Shown here: piece after piece, positions 1 through 7,362 of the stretch | Layout: each line of letters begins with the position of its first letter | Position numbering within the stretch: position 1 is the first letter of the stretch | Translations under genes and position numbers: made by a program | Notes under the pieces: generated by a model | What the model was told of the DNA's origin: nothing | What the model saw: only the letters and a program-made list of their open reading frames with translations | Database searches by the model: none | DNA from: Pseudomonadota bacterium | GTDB taxonomy: Bacteria; Desulfobacterota; Desulfobulbia; Desulfobulbales; SURF-16 | NCBI GenBank assembly: GCA_030597865.1 | Contig: JAUVQZ010000015.1 | Location: 1 to 22,915, forward strand | Direction: 5' to 3' | Length of the DNA: 22,915 bases

Positions 1-1146
1 AATATGCTTATTACTCCCGGTTGTCTGGAGCCCAGCTACATGCTCGATGCCCGTTTCCTCTATCTCTCCTCCCGCGAAAAACCCTTGAAAAATAGGAGCC
101 GGGTCCGGGTCCATCTCGGTTCTGCAGAAATCATGGGCAGGGTGGTTCTTCTCGAGGATGAGGTGTTGGCTCCTGGTGGCGAGGCCAATGTCCAGATCCT
201 CCTTGAGGAGCCGGTGGGGGTCTGGCCTGGCGATCATTATGTGGTCCGCAGCTACTCGCCGGTGATCACCATTGGCGGTGGCGTTATTTACGCGGTGTCA
301 CCCCGCAAACGTCGCCGTTTTAAGCCTGTAAACAAGGCGGCCTTTAAGGTCTATGGCCAGGGCGACCAGGTGGAGCTTTTTCTGCTGCTTCTCAGGGAAA
401 GCGGTTACCAGGGCTTGACCATGGCGGAGCTGGCGGTCCGCACCGGTATTTTCGGCAATCGCCTCCAGAAGCTTCTGAATGGCCCCATCTCAGCCAGCCG
501 GATCATGGTGGTTGATTCGGAGCGCAAACTCATGGTGGGCCGGGAGGGTTTTGATGCCCTTGCCGAGGCCATTACGGCGGCTCTTTCCCTGTATCACCAT
601 GACAATCCTTTAAAAACAGGGCTTGCCAAGGAGGAGTTGCGCTCCAGACTTATGGGCGACCAGGAGAACAAGATCTTCCAGGCCGTGATCAACAATCTTC
701 TCAAAAAAGGGGTGATTGCTGCTGAAGACTCCCTGATCCGGATGGCTGACCACAGGGTCGTTCTGCGGGCCGATGAAAAAGTGGTACAGGCGGATATGCT
801 CGCCCTGTACGACAAGGCGGGCCTGGCAACGCCCACCTATAAGGAGGTTCTGGCCCGTTTCCCTGATATCTCCCCCGATTTTGTCAAGGAGATGATGCTG
901 GTGCTCATTAAGGATGGCAAACTGGTGAAGGTTAATGAGGACCTCTATTTTTATAAGGGCCATCTCGATAAGCTCCAGGTGGATCTTATCGCCTTTATCA
1001 AGGCCGAAGGGGACATTGACGCACCCCGATTTAAGGGCCTCACCGGCCTGACCCGTAAGTTTTCCATCCCCCTGCTCGAATATTTCGACAAGGAGAAGGT
1101 CACCCTGCGGGTGGGTGACACCCGCATTTTGCGCGATAAAAGATAG
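1..1146 (+). CDS. selB: Selenocysteine-specific translation elongation factor SelB, C-terminal part (5' end outside window)
   Basis: SelB is the EF-Tu-like GTPase that delivers Sec-tRNA(Sec) to the ribosome at UGA codons marked by a SECIS hairpin. The window starts inside the gene: the frame is open at base 1, and the GTPase domain lies upstream. What remains (381 codons) begins near the end of the beta-barrel domains, with the SelB-like block MLITPG...PLKNRSRVRVHLGSAEIMGRVVLL, and continues into the conserved SPVITIGGGVI turn. From about residue 110 on it is the string of small winged-helix modules that binds SECIS RNA, ending in the usual ...RVGDTRIL tail. The stop is TAG at 1144. hflX follows closely in the same reading frame. 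The gene implies that the organism makes selenoproteins, although no tRNA-Sec or SECIS-bearing gene is inside the window. Identification is firm; only the truncation limits it. Confidence 0.93.
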   Translation, partial: NMLITPGCLEPSYMLDARFLYLSSREKPLKNRSRVRVHLGSAEIMGRVVLLEDEVLAPGGEANVQILLEEPVGVWPGDHYVVRSYSPVITIGGGVIYAVSPRKRRRFKPVNKAAFKVYGQGDQVELFLLLLRESGYQGLTMAELAVRTGIFGNRLQKLLNGPISASRIMVVDSERKLMVGREGFDALAEAITAALSLYHHDNPLKTGLAKEELRSRLMGDQENKIFQAVINNLLKKGVIAAEDSLIRMADHRVVLRADEKVVQADMLALYDKAGLATPTYKEVLARFPDISPDFVKEMMLVLIKDGKLVKVNEDLYFYKGHLDKLQVDLIAFIKAEGDIDAPRFKGLTGLTRKFSIPLLEYFDKEKVTLRVGDTRILRDKR

Positions 1147-1155
1147 CAGTCCCCT

Positions 1156-1167
1156 GGAGATAGAAAA
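1156..1167 (+). promoter_or_regulatory. Shine-Dalgarno GGAG ahead of a proposed ATC start of hflX
   Basis: GGAG at 1156-1159 lies 8 bases before ATC at 1168. The frame is open from the selB stop (1144) onward, and the residues after 1168 look like an HflX N-terminus, but no ATG, GTG or TTG occurs in this frame between 1147 and 1275. The first conventional start is TTG at 1276, whose only GGAG (1272-1275) touches the codon. This favours 1168 as the true start; it is an inference from spacing and family resemblance. Confidence 0.5.
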
Positions 1168-2799
1168 ATCGGTAAGATCAGCGGTAAGACAACAGGGCTG
1201 AAAACAGCTCAGCTACGGCGTCTGGAGCGCCTCACCAAGAGGCGTGTCCCTCCGGAACTGGTAATCAGCCCGGAGTTGGCCCGTGAGATGACGGAGATAT
1301 CTGTTGAGCTCAATAGGCAGCTCGGGGTTCTCATTAGCCGAAACGGTGAGGTGGAGACCGTTATCCTGGGTGACCATCGCCAGATCGTTATTCCCGTGCT
1401 CAGCCATCTTCGTTCCTCAGGTGGCCGTTTAAAGGGGGTGCGCTGTGTCCATACCCATCTTGTGGAAGAAAAGATCAGCCAGGATGATCTGATGGACCTG
1501 CTCTTCCTGCGTCTGGATCTCATGTCAGTTATTATGGTTCGCCAGGGCCTGCCATATAAGCTGCACACCGTTCATCTGGTTCCCAATCCAGGCCAGGGCG
1601 AAGACTGGCATTTTCTCCCCCCCATTGCCCCCAGTGCCCAGGGTGGTGATGTGCGGGAAATAATAGCCTCCCTGGAGGATGAATTTTCCCGCCATAGGCC
1701 CATCCGCGAGGTGGACAGGGGGCTTGACCGGGCTATTTTGGTGAGTGTGACCACCAGCAGCAAGGCCAGGGCCCAGGAGTCCATGGACGAGCTCTGTGAG
1801 CTGGTGCGCTCTGCCGATGTCCAGGTGGCAGAGACGGTTATCCAGCGCCGTCATAAGATCAATCCCAAGCTTATTCTGGGTAAGGGCAAGCTCAGTGAGA
1901 TCATGATCCTTGCCCTGCGCCATAATGCCAATCTGCTCATTTTTGATCAGGAGCTCAATCCCTCCCAGGTCAAATCCATGATCATCCATACGGATTTACG
2001 GGTCATTGACCGGACCCAGCTCATTCTTGATATCTTTGCCAGTAGGGCCCTGAGCCGGGAGGGTAAGCTCCAGATAGAGATGGCCCAGCTTAAATACCTC
2101 CGGCCCCGGCTGGGGCTACGGGATGATTCCCTGTCCCGGCTCACCGGTGGCATTGGTGGCCGTGGTCCCGGGGAGACCAAGCTTGAAATTGATCGGCGCC
2201 GCATCAATGACCGTATAACCCGCCTCAATAACGAGCTCAAAAAGGTGGGCAAGGAGCGCTATGGCCGGCGCTCCCGGCGTCGCAAAAAGGATCTGCCGGT
2301 CATGAGCCTGGTTGGCTACACCAATGCCGGTAAGTCCACATTGCTTAACAGCCTGACCCAGAGCAAGATTCTGGCCGAGGATAAACTTTTTGCCACCCTG
2401 GATCCCACCAGCAGGCGGCTGCGTTTTCCCGAGGATGTCGAAGTCATCATCACCGATACGGTTGGCTTTATCCGCCATCTGCCCGCCGAACTCATCCAGG
2501 CCTTTAGGGCCACCCTGGAAGAACTCCATGAGGCCGACCTGCTCATCCATGTCATTGATATCTCAAACCCACGCTTTATTGACCAGATGACGGTGGTGGA
2601 GGATATTCTCCGGGATCTTGATCTGGCCGACATACCCCAGCTCAAGGTCTTTAATAAAATTGATCAGGTTGAGGCGGATTATGTGGAGGATCAACTCCGC
2701 ATCCATGGTGGTATTGCCATAAGTGCCCTGAGCCCGGAGACCTTTACGGCCTTTATGATCGAGGCCAAGAGAAAGGTGCTGAAGGAGTGGCGGCAATGA
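1168..2799 (+). CDS. hflX: GTPase HflX (ribosome-splitting / ribosome-associated), probable ATC start
   Basis: HflX is a translation-factor-related GTPase that binds the 50S subunit and rescues stalled ribosomes under stress. Counting from ATC 1168 the protein has 543 residues. It has an N-terminal extension of roughly 180 residues seen in long-form HflX (blocks VILGDHRQIVIPVL and GVRCVHTHL), then the HflX domain (KINPKLILGKGKLSEI, GGRGPGETKLEIDRRRI) and the G domain. The G domain shows the P-loop GYTNAGKS at about 383-390, DTVGF as G3 and NKID as G4 at about 496. The residues encoded between 1168 and 1275 (ISGKTTGLKTAQLRRLERL and on to PELAREM) resemble the start of long-form family members, so the TTG at 1276 probably truncates the protein. 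The gene follows selB and its stop overlaps the next gene by 4 bases. Function is well supported; the start codon is not settled. Confidence 0.93.
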   Translation: MGKISGKTTGLKTAQLRRLERLTKRRVPPELVISPELAREMTEISVELNRQLGVLISRNGEVETVILGDHRQIVIPVLSHLRSSGGRLKGVRCVHTHLVEEKISQDDLMDLLFLRLDLMSVIMVRQGLPYKLHTVHLVPNPGQGEDWHFLPPIAPSAQGGDVREIIASLEDEFSRHRPIREVDRGLDRAILVSVTTSSKARAQESMDELCELVRSADVQVAETVIQRRHKINPKLILGKGKLSEIMILALRHNANLLIFDQELNPSQVKSMIIHTDLRVIDRTQLILDIFASRALSREGKLQIEMAQLKYLRPRLGLRDDSLSRLTGGIGGRGPGETKLEIDRRRINDRITRLNNELKKVGKERYGRRSRRRKKDLPVMSLVGYTNAGKSTLLNSLTQSKILAEDKLFATLDPTSRRLRFPEDVEVIITDTVGFIRHLPAELIQAFRATLEELHEADLLIHVIDISNPRFIDQMTVVEDILRDLDLADIPQLKVFNKIDQVEADYVEDQLRIHGGIAISALSPETFTAFMIEAKRKVLKEWRQ

Positions 2800-3404
2800 G
2801 AGGGAAAAAGGCCCGGGGGCAGATTTCTGCGCTGTTTTTTCTGCTGGTGCTGCTGTTTTTTTCCGCTGAGGCATTGGCGGCTGAAAGGGCTCGCATCAAC
2901 CATGGCTTTGTGGTCAACTCCCAGACAGACCTACTCCTCTATTTCACCTTGGATGGGGCCCTAAGTCCGGACATGGAAAAGGGCATCTTAAATGGAATCC
3001 CGGTGACCTTTGCCTTTTTTGTAGAACTCCATGAGCACCAGGGGGATAAAGGCCTGGTACAGATTGCCAGTCGTAACTTCAGGCACACCCTCCATTTTGA
3101 GACCTTAAAAGAGCAGTTTAACCTGGAACTCAGCGAGCATAATCAAGGCAGTGTCAGCCTGGAATCCTTTGACAGGGCTGCGGGGGCCATGGTGGGGGTG
3201 CACGACCTGGTCGTTGCGCCATTGGCCCTTTTAAGGCCTGGCTCACGATATACAGTGAAGATGAGAGCCCACTTGGCCAAGCAGGGGTTGCCGGAAAAAT
3301 TTAAAAACGTCATGACCTTTATTAAGATCTGGGATTTCGAAACCCAGTGGAGCGAACTCGATTTTACCATGGCACCTGGAAGGGATAAAGAAGGTAGAGA
3401 ATAA
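2796..3404 (+). CDS. Secreted DUF4390-family protein of unknown function
   Basis: This is a 202-residue protein whose ATG at 2796 overlaps the hflX stop (ATGA), which suggests translational coupling. GAAGGAG at 2780-2786 is well placed for this ATG; an in-frame GTG at 2787 is a weaker alternative. Residues 1-30 form a classical signal peptide: a basic start, the hydrophobic stretch ISALFFLLVLLFF, then SAEALA as a likely signal peptidase I site, so the product is exported. The mature part has the DUF4390 pattern: beta-rich, with LLLYFTLDGALS near the start, NGIPVTFAFFVEL, and a tail resembling KFKNVMTFIKIWDFETQW. DUF4390 has no established role. Its place between hflX and the ntrY-like kinase suggests an envelope-linked function, but that is guesswork. 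Confidence 0.8.
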   Translation: MRGKKARGQISALFFLLVLLFFSAEALAAERARINHGFVVNSQTDLLLYFTLDGALSPDMEKGILNGIPVTFAFFVELHEHQGDKGLVQIASRNFRHTLHFETLKEQFNLELSEHNQGSVSLESFDRAAGAMVGVHDLVVAPLALLRPGSRYTVKMRAHLAKQGLPEKFKNVMTFIKIWDFETQWSELDFTMAPGRDKEGRE

Positions 3405-3444
3405 CCGCAAGAAAGAATGGCTTCCTTTCTTTATCTTCTCTACC
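3384..3444 (+). repeat. Overlapping purine/pyrimidine inverted repeats between DUF4390 gene and ntrY
   Basis: Two 9-base inverted repeats interleave here. GATAAAGAA (3384-3392) can pair with TTCTTTATC (3427-3435), and GGTAGAGAA (3393-3401) can pair with TTCTCTACC (3436-3444). The order left1-left2-right1-right2 means they cannot form one nested hairpin; they are alternative pairings or a pseudoknot. The stop codon of the DUF4390 gene lies inside this region. A further pyrimidine-rich run follows to 3475. A related GGTAGAGA hairpin occurs before hemB. There is no clear T-tract, so it is not called a terminator. Confidence 0.45.
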
Positions 3445-3501
3445 CCCTCTACCTTCTCTAACCCCTTTCCCCTGTCCTAAAATCCTACGAGAGAAACCAT
3501 T

Positions 3502-5718
3502 GTGGAGATGAGCGACCTTTCCAGAGAAGAAGAGCAGAGGGCCCGCCGCAAAAAAAAGCGGATCTTGTGGGTTATTGCCACGTGCCTTCTGCTCATGACC
3601 GGTCTCACCATCCTTGAGACCCGGGTCCTTGAGCTGGGTACCGTGGAATTTCCGGTGAGCGGCAATGTCCTTGTCTATGTGCTTATCAATTTCAATGTCC
3701 TTCTTTTGCTCCTCATCGTCTTTCTGGTCCTGCGAAATCTGGTGCAGCTTGTCTTTGACCGGAAGAGGAAGATCTTGGGTACCAAGCTGCGGACAAAGCT
3801 TGTTATCTCCTTTATGTCCATGGCCCTTATCCCCACCAGTATCCTCTTCTTTTTGGCCCTGCAGTTTGTCTCAACCTCTATGGATTATTGGTTTAATATC
3901 AATGTGGAGCAGGCCCTGGAGGAGTCGTTGGGCATTGCCCGTAATGTCTATCAGGAGGAGCGTAATGCCGCCGCCCGCCTGGGGACAAATATCGCCCTCC
4001 AGCTTGAATCAAAACGCTATCGCCAGCTCACCGATGCCTCTCTGGATATCTATTTGGATGATATTGTTGGGAGCCGTGGCCTGGCCTCCCTGGCCCTTTT
4101 GAGCCAGGAGCGCGAGGTCAAGGTGATGGCCCTGGCCGAAGAGCTTGAGTCCGGTGACATCCCCCCCCTGCCTGATTCCCTGATCCGCAAAGGATTGAAG
4201 GGGGAAAAACAGCTTGATATTATCCAGAAGATTGCCAAGGGCGAACTTGTCCGCAATGTGACCCTGGTCCTCCTGGGTCGTGACAGGCAGGAGCCCCATG
4301 TCCTGGTGACATCACTCCTTATCCCCCAGGAAAAGATTGACCAGCTCCACAAGATTTCTGGCGGTCTGGAGGGCTACCGCCAGCTCATGCTTCTCCAGCA
4401 GCCCATTAAGACAAGTCTCCTGGTTATCCTGCTTATTGTTACCCTGCTCGTCATGTTCTCAGCGATCTGGTTCGGTTTTTATGTGGCAGGCGGTTTGACC
4501 ACCCCCATTGGCAAATTGGCCGCTGCCACCCGGAGGGTTGCCGATGGTGAGCTTGATTTTGTTATTGAGAAGGATTCAGGCGATGAAATGGGTACCCTGG
4601 TCGAGTCCTTTAATAGGATGACCCGGGATCTCCTGGTCGGCAAGAGGAGCCTTGAGCAGTTCAACCTGGAGCTGGAAAACAGGCGGCGTTATACCGAGAC
4701 GATTTTGCAGAACGTCCCGGCCGGGGTTGTTTCTCTGGACAACACGGGCCGCATCACGTCGATAAACACCTTTGCCGAGAATTTGCTCAATATTGACCCG
4801 GAACGGCTCCTTGGTCATGATTATAAGGATGTTCTTGCCCCCCAGCACAGCGCTGTTCTTGACCAGTTTTATGCCGAACTGGCCAGGACCGGTAAGATGT
4901 CCCTGGAGATGCCTCTCCAGCTTTCGGTGGGCAATGAGACCTTTTCTCTGCGGGTCAATATAACCAAGCTCCATGATGAAAGCGGTGAAGACCTGGGGGT
5001 GGTTCTTGTTTTTGACAATCTCACCGAGCTTGAAAAGGCCCAGCGGATGGCGGCCTGGCGCGAGGTCGCCAGAAGGATCGCCCATGAGGTGAAAAATCCC
5101 TTAACCCCCATCCAGCTCTCTGCCCAGCGCCTTCGCAAGCGATATCTTGACAAATTGGCAGGGGAGGGTGATATCTTTGATCTTTGTACCAAGACCATTA
5201 TCGGTCAGGTCGATGAACTCAAGCATCTGGTCAGTGAGTTCTCCAGTTTTGCCCGGATGCCTGCGGTCCAGAAAAAACGCAGCTCCCTTGGGGAGATGGT
5301 CCGCGAAACCCTCGTTATGTATCAGGAGGGCCATAAGGAGGTTGTTTTCACGTTTCTCTGTCCCCAGGAGATTCCCACCTTCCTCTTTGACCGCAAGCAG
5401 ATGGAAAGGGTATTGATAAATCTTCTTGATAATGCCGTGGCCGCCGTGGATGATGAAAAGGGCGAGGTGACTGTTGAGCTCAAGGTGGATTTGGCCCAGA
5501 ACCAGGTGTTTTTTGAGGTTTGTGATAATGGCCCAGGGGTCAATGATGATGATAAGCTCCGTCTCTTTGAACCCTATTTTACCACCAAGAAGACTGGCAC
5601 AGGCCTGGGCCTTGCCATAGCCACCACCATTGTCGCGGATCATGGTGGCTATATACGGATCAAGGATAATCTACCCACCGGGGCCCACTTTATTGTGGAG
5701 CTGCCCCTGGCATCATAG
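3502..5718 (+). CDS. ntrY: Membrane sensor histidine kinase, NtrY-like
   Basis: A 738-residue kinase with the NtrY layout. A basic N-terminus is followed by membrane segments at about 22-40, 56-80 and 99-123. A periplasmic or extracytoplasmic stretch reaches to about 303, and a fourth membrane segment at about 304-329 leads into a HAMP domain (to about 380) and a PAS domain (about 395-500). The HisKA box WREVARRIAHEVKNPLTP has the phosphorylated His at about 528. The HATPase domain has NLLDNAVAAV as N box, CDNGPGVND as G1 and TGTGLGLAI as G2, all intact. The start is taken as GTG 3502; ATG 3508 in the same frame is an alternative. ntrX begins 59 bases after the stop, so the pair should work together, with this kinase phosphorylating the regulator. 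In other bacteria NtrY/NtrX affects nitrogen and redox responses; the signal here is unknown. Confidence 0.88.
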   Translation: MEMSDLSREEEQRARRKKKRILWVIATCLLLMTGLTILETRVLELGTVEFPVSGNVLVYVLINFNVLLLLLIVFLVLRNLVQLVFDRKRKILGTKLRTKLVISFMSMALIPTSILFFLALQFVSTSMDYWFNINVEQALEESLGIARNVYQEERNAAARLGTNIALQLESKRYRQLTDASLDIYLDDIVGSRGLASLALLSQEREVKVMALAEELESGDIPPLPDSLIRKGLKGEKQLDIIQKIAKGELVRNVTLVLLGRDRQEPHVLVTSLLIPQEKIDQLHKISGGLEGYRQLMLLQQPIKTSLLVILLIVTLLVMFSAIWFGFYVAGGLTTPIGKLAAATRRVADGELDFVIEKDSGDEMGTLVESFNRMTRDLLVGKRSLEQFNLELENRRRYTETILQNVPAGVVSLDNTGRITSINTFAENLLNIDPERLLGHDYKDVLAPQHSAVLDQFYAELARTGKMSLEMPLQLSVGNETFSLRVNITKLHDESGEDLGVVLVFDNLTELEKAQRMAAWREVARRIAHEVKNPLTPIQLSAQRLRKRYLDKLAGEGDIFDLCTKTIIGQVDELKHLVSEFSSFARMPAVQKKRSSLGEMVRETLVMYQEGHKEVVFTFLCPQEIPTFLFDRKQMERVLINLLDNAVAAVDDEKGEVTVELKVDLAQNQVFFEVCDNGPGVNDDDKLRLFEPYFTTKKTGTGLGLAIATTIVADHGGYIRIKDNLPTGAHFIVELPLAS

Positions 5719-5777
5719 GGCGTAAGAGTTTTGCGAAGATTTCTTGACCCTTGGTAAACTGTTACGATAGGACGACT

Positions 5778-7169
5778 ATGGCGAAGAAAATTCTCATAAT
5801 TGATGACGAAGAGACCATCCGGCAGTCCGTGGCCGGCATCTTGAGCGATGAAGGCTTTGAGCCGCTTTCCGTGGCCAGTGCCCAGGAGGCCTTTGCCCTT
5901 CTTGAGGCAGAGGCCGTCCATGTTGTTCTCCTCGATATCTGGATGCCCGAGATGGACGGCATGGAGGCCCTGCCGAAAATCAAAGAGCTCTATCCGGATC
6001 TACCGGTGATCATGATCTCCGGCCACGGTAATATCGAGACCGCAGTGCAGGCCACCAAGATGGGGGCCTTTGATTTCATTGAAAAACCGCCCTCCTACGA
6101 TAAGATCATCCTGGCCATCACCAATGCCTTGCAGGTCTCGCGGCTGGCCCGGGAAAATGAAATTCTCAAGTCTCAGCAGGGCCAAAGACCGGAACTGACC
6201 GGTGTATCTCCGGCCATCAATGCTATCCGGGAGCAGATTCTGCGGGTGGCGCCTACCCCGGCCTGGGTGTTGATCCGGGGCGAGCATGGCACTGGTAAGG
6301 AGCTTGCTGCCCAGATGATCCATAACCAGTCCCTGGTCAAAGACAAACCGATGATTGAGGTAAACTGCGCCGCCATTCCCGAAGAGCTTATTGAAAGCGA
6401 GCTCTTCGGCCATGAGAAAGGCGCCTTCACCGGCGCCACTGCCAGCAAGCGGGGCAAGTTTGACCTGGCCGACGGCTCCATTCTGTTTCTTGATGAGATC
6501 GGCGACATGAGCCTCAAGACCCAGGCCAAGGTGTTGCGTATCCTCCAGGAGCAGAAGTTTGAACGGGTGGGTGGCTCTAAGACCATTTCTGTTGACGTGC
6601 GGGTCATTGCCGCTACCAATAAGGACCTGGAGGCGGAGATTGAGGCCGGCACCTTCAGGGCCGATCTTTTTTATCGACTCAACGTGGTGCCCATTACCCT
6701 GCCTCCCCTTCGGGAGCGGCTGGAGGATCTCCCCCTCCTGGTTGAGGATCTTATGCATGATTTCCAGCAGAAGGGGTTGGGTGGGAAGAAATTTTTGCCC
6801 GGGGCCCTGCATGCCATGCAACGCCATGATTGGCCCGGTAATGTGCGGGAATTGCGTAATTGTCTGGAAAGGATTTCCATTATGTCCCCGGATGATGAGG
6901 TCTCCGGCGAGCAGATTGTCCAGGTTTTGCATGGTGGTGGGGCAGGCAATGCCCCTGGACAATCCATCCCGCCGGGGCCACCATCCCTTGCGGATAATCC
7001 AGCCTTGGCCGGTGATATGGCTTTTAAGGATGCCAAGAGGCAGTTTGAGGCGGATTACCTGAAGGCAAAGATTGCCGAAAATGATGGTAATATCTCAAAA
7101 ACAGCCGAACAGATTGGCATGGAGCGAAGTCATCTCCATAAGAGGATTAAGGCCCTTGGTCTTGATTAG
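5778..7169 (+). CDS. ntrX: Sigma-54-dependent response regulator, NtrX-like
   Basis: A 463-residue NtrC-family activator. The receiver domain (1-120) keeps the acidic pair in LIIDDEE, the phospho-acceptor D53 in LLDIWMP and K103 in IEKPP. The AAA+ domain (about 140-375) has Walker A GEHGTGKE at 168-175, the sigma-54 contact loop GAFTGA at 215-220 and Walker B SILFLDE at 234-240. Both are intact, so it should be able to open sigma-54 promoters. The C-terminal part (about 420-463) has the Fis-type helix-turn-helix NISKTAEQIGMERSHLHKRI. ATG 5778 is chosen because it starts the receiver fold directly and has AGGA 5 bases upstream; an in-frame TTG at 5751 would only add residues outside the fold. 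A proline-rich linker precedes the helix-turn-helix. Its partner kinase is the gene just upstream. No convincing sigma-54 promoter was found in the window, so its targets are probably elsewhere. Confidence 0.9.
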   Translation: MAKKILIIDDEETIRQSVAGILSDEGFEPLSVASAQEAFALLEAEAVHVVLLDIWMPEMDGMEALPKIKELYPDLPVIMISGHGNIETAVQATKMGAFDFIEKPPSYDKIILAITNALQVSRLARENEILKSQQGQRPELTGVSPAINAIREQILRVAPTPAWVLIRGEHGTGKELAAQMIHNQSLVKDKPMIEVNCAAIPEELIESELFGHEKGAFTGATASKRGKFDLADGSILFLDEIGDMSLKTQAKVLRILQEQKFERVGGSKTISVDVRVIAATNKDLEAEIEAGTFRADLFYRLNVVPITLPPLRERLEDLPLLVEDLMHDFQQKGLGGKKFLPGALHAMQRHDWPGNVRELRNCLERISIMSPDDEVSGEQIVQVLHGGGAGNAPGQSIPPGPPSLADNPALAGDMAFKDAKRQFEADYLKAKIAENDGNISKTAEQIGMERSHLHKRIKALGLD

Positions 7170-7176
7170 TTTTTTT

Positions 7177-7281
7177 AAAAAGTTTACCAGCACCTCATCT
7201 TTGTCCATTTTGCCCTTCTCACATAGCGGGCTATTGCTCGAAGTCCCAAATGAACAAATCTAAGGCACTGGTAAACTTTTT
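7177..7281. repeat. Hairpin repeat element, copy A
   Basis: Perfect 14-base terminal inverted repeats (7177-7190 and 7268-7281, AAAAAGTTTACCAG and its complement) enclose a second inverted pair (7193-7210 with 7248-7265, 14 of 18 positions complementary). The whole element could fold into one long stem. Its core is shared with copy B at 18196-18408: the stretch at 7193-7214 differs from 18231-18252 at two positions, and 19 bases at 7248-7266 are identical to 18300-18318. It starts 8 bases after the ntrX stop and ends in a T-run, so it may also terminate ntrX transcription. No coding capacity is seen. Confidence 0.75.
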
Positions 7282-7362
7282 GAGCCCAGACTTTTACAGC
7301 TGTTTACAGCATCTGGTGAGAAGTTACTGTTTTTAACCGTCCACACGGCTGTTGAGAAAAAT

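Noticed and set aside
1144..1170. selB and hflX are in the same frame, separated only by TAG and a few codons, hinting at a read-through fusion or pyrrolysine.
   Set aside because: SelB ends at its usual C-terminal block and hflX has a correctly spaced Shine-Dalgarno after the stop; no sign of a pyrrolysine system is visible.
6000..6962. Minus-strand 320-codon ORF.
   Set aside because: It lies wholly inside ntrX, has no recognisable domain or start signal, and is a shadow of the GC-rich coding frame.
7170..7362. Sigma-54 promoter ahead of the ClpX-like gene as an NtrX target.
   Set aside because: No TGGCAC-N5-TTGC-like element was found there on reading.
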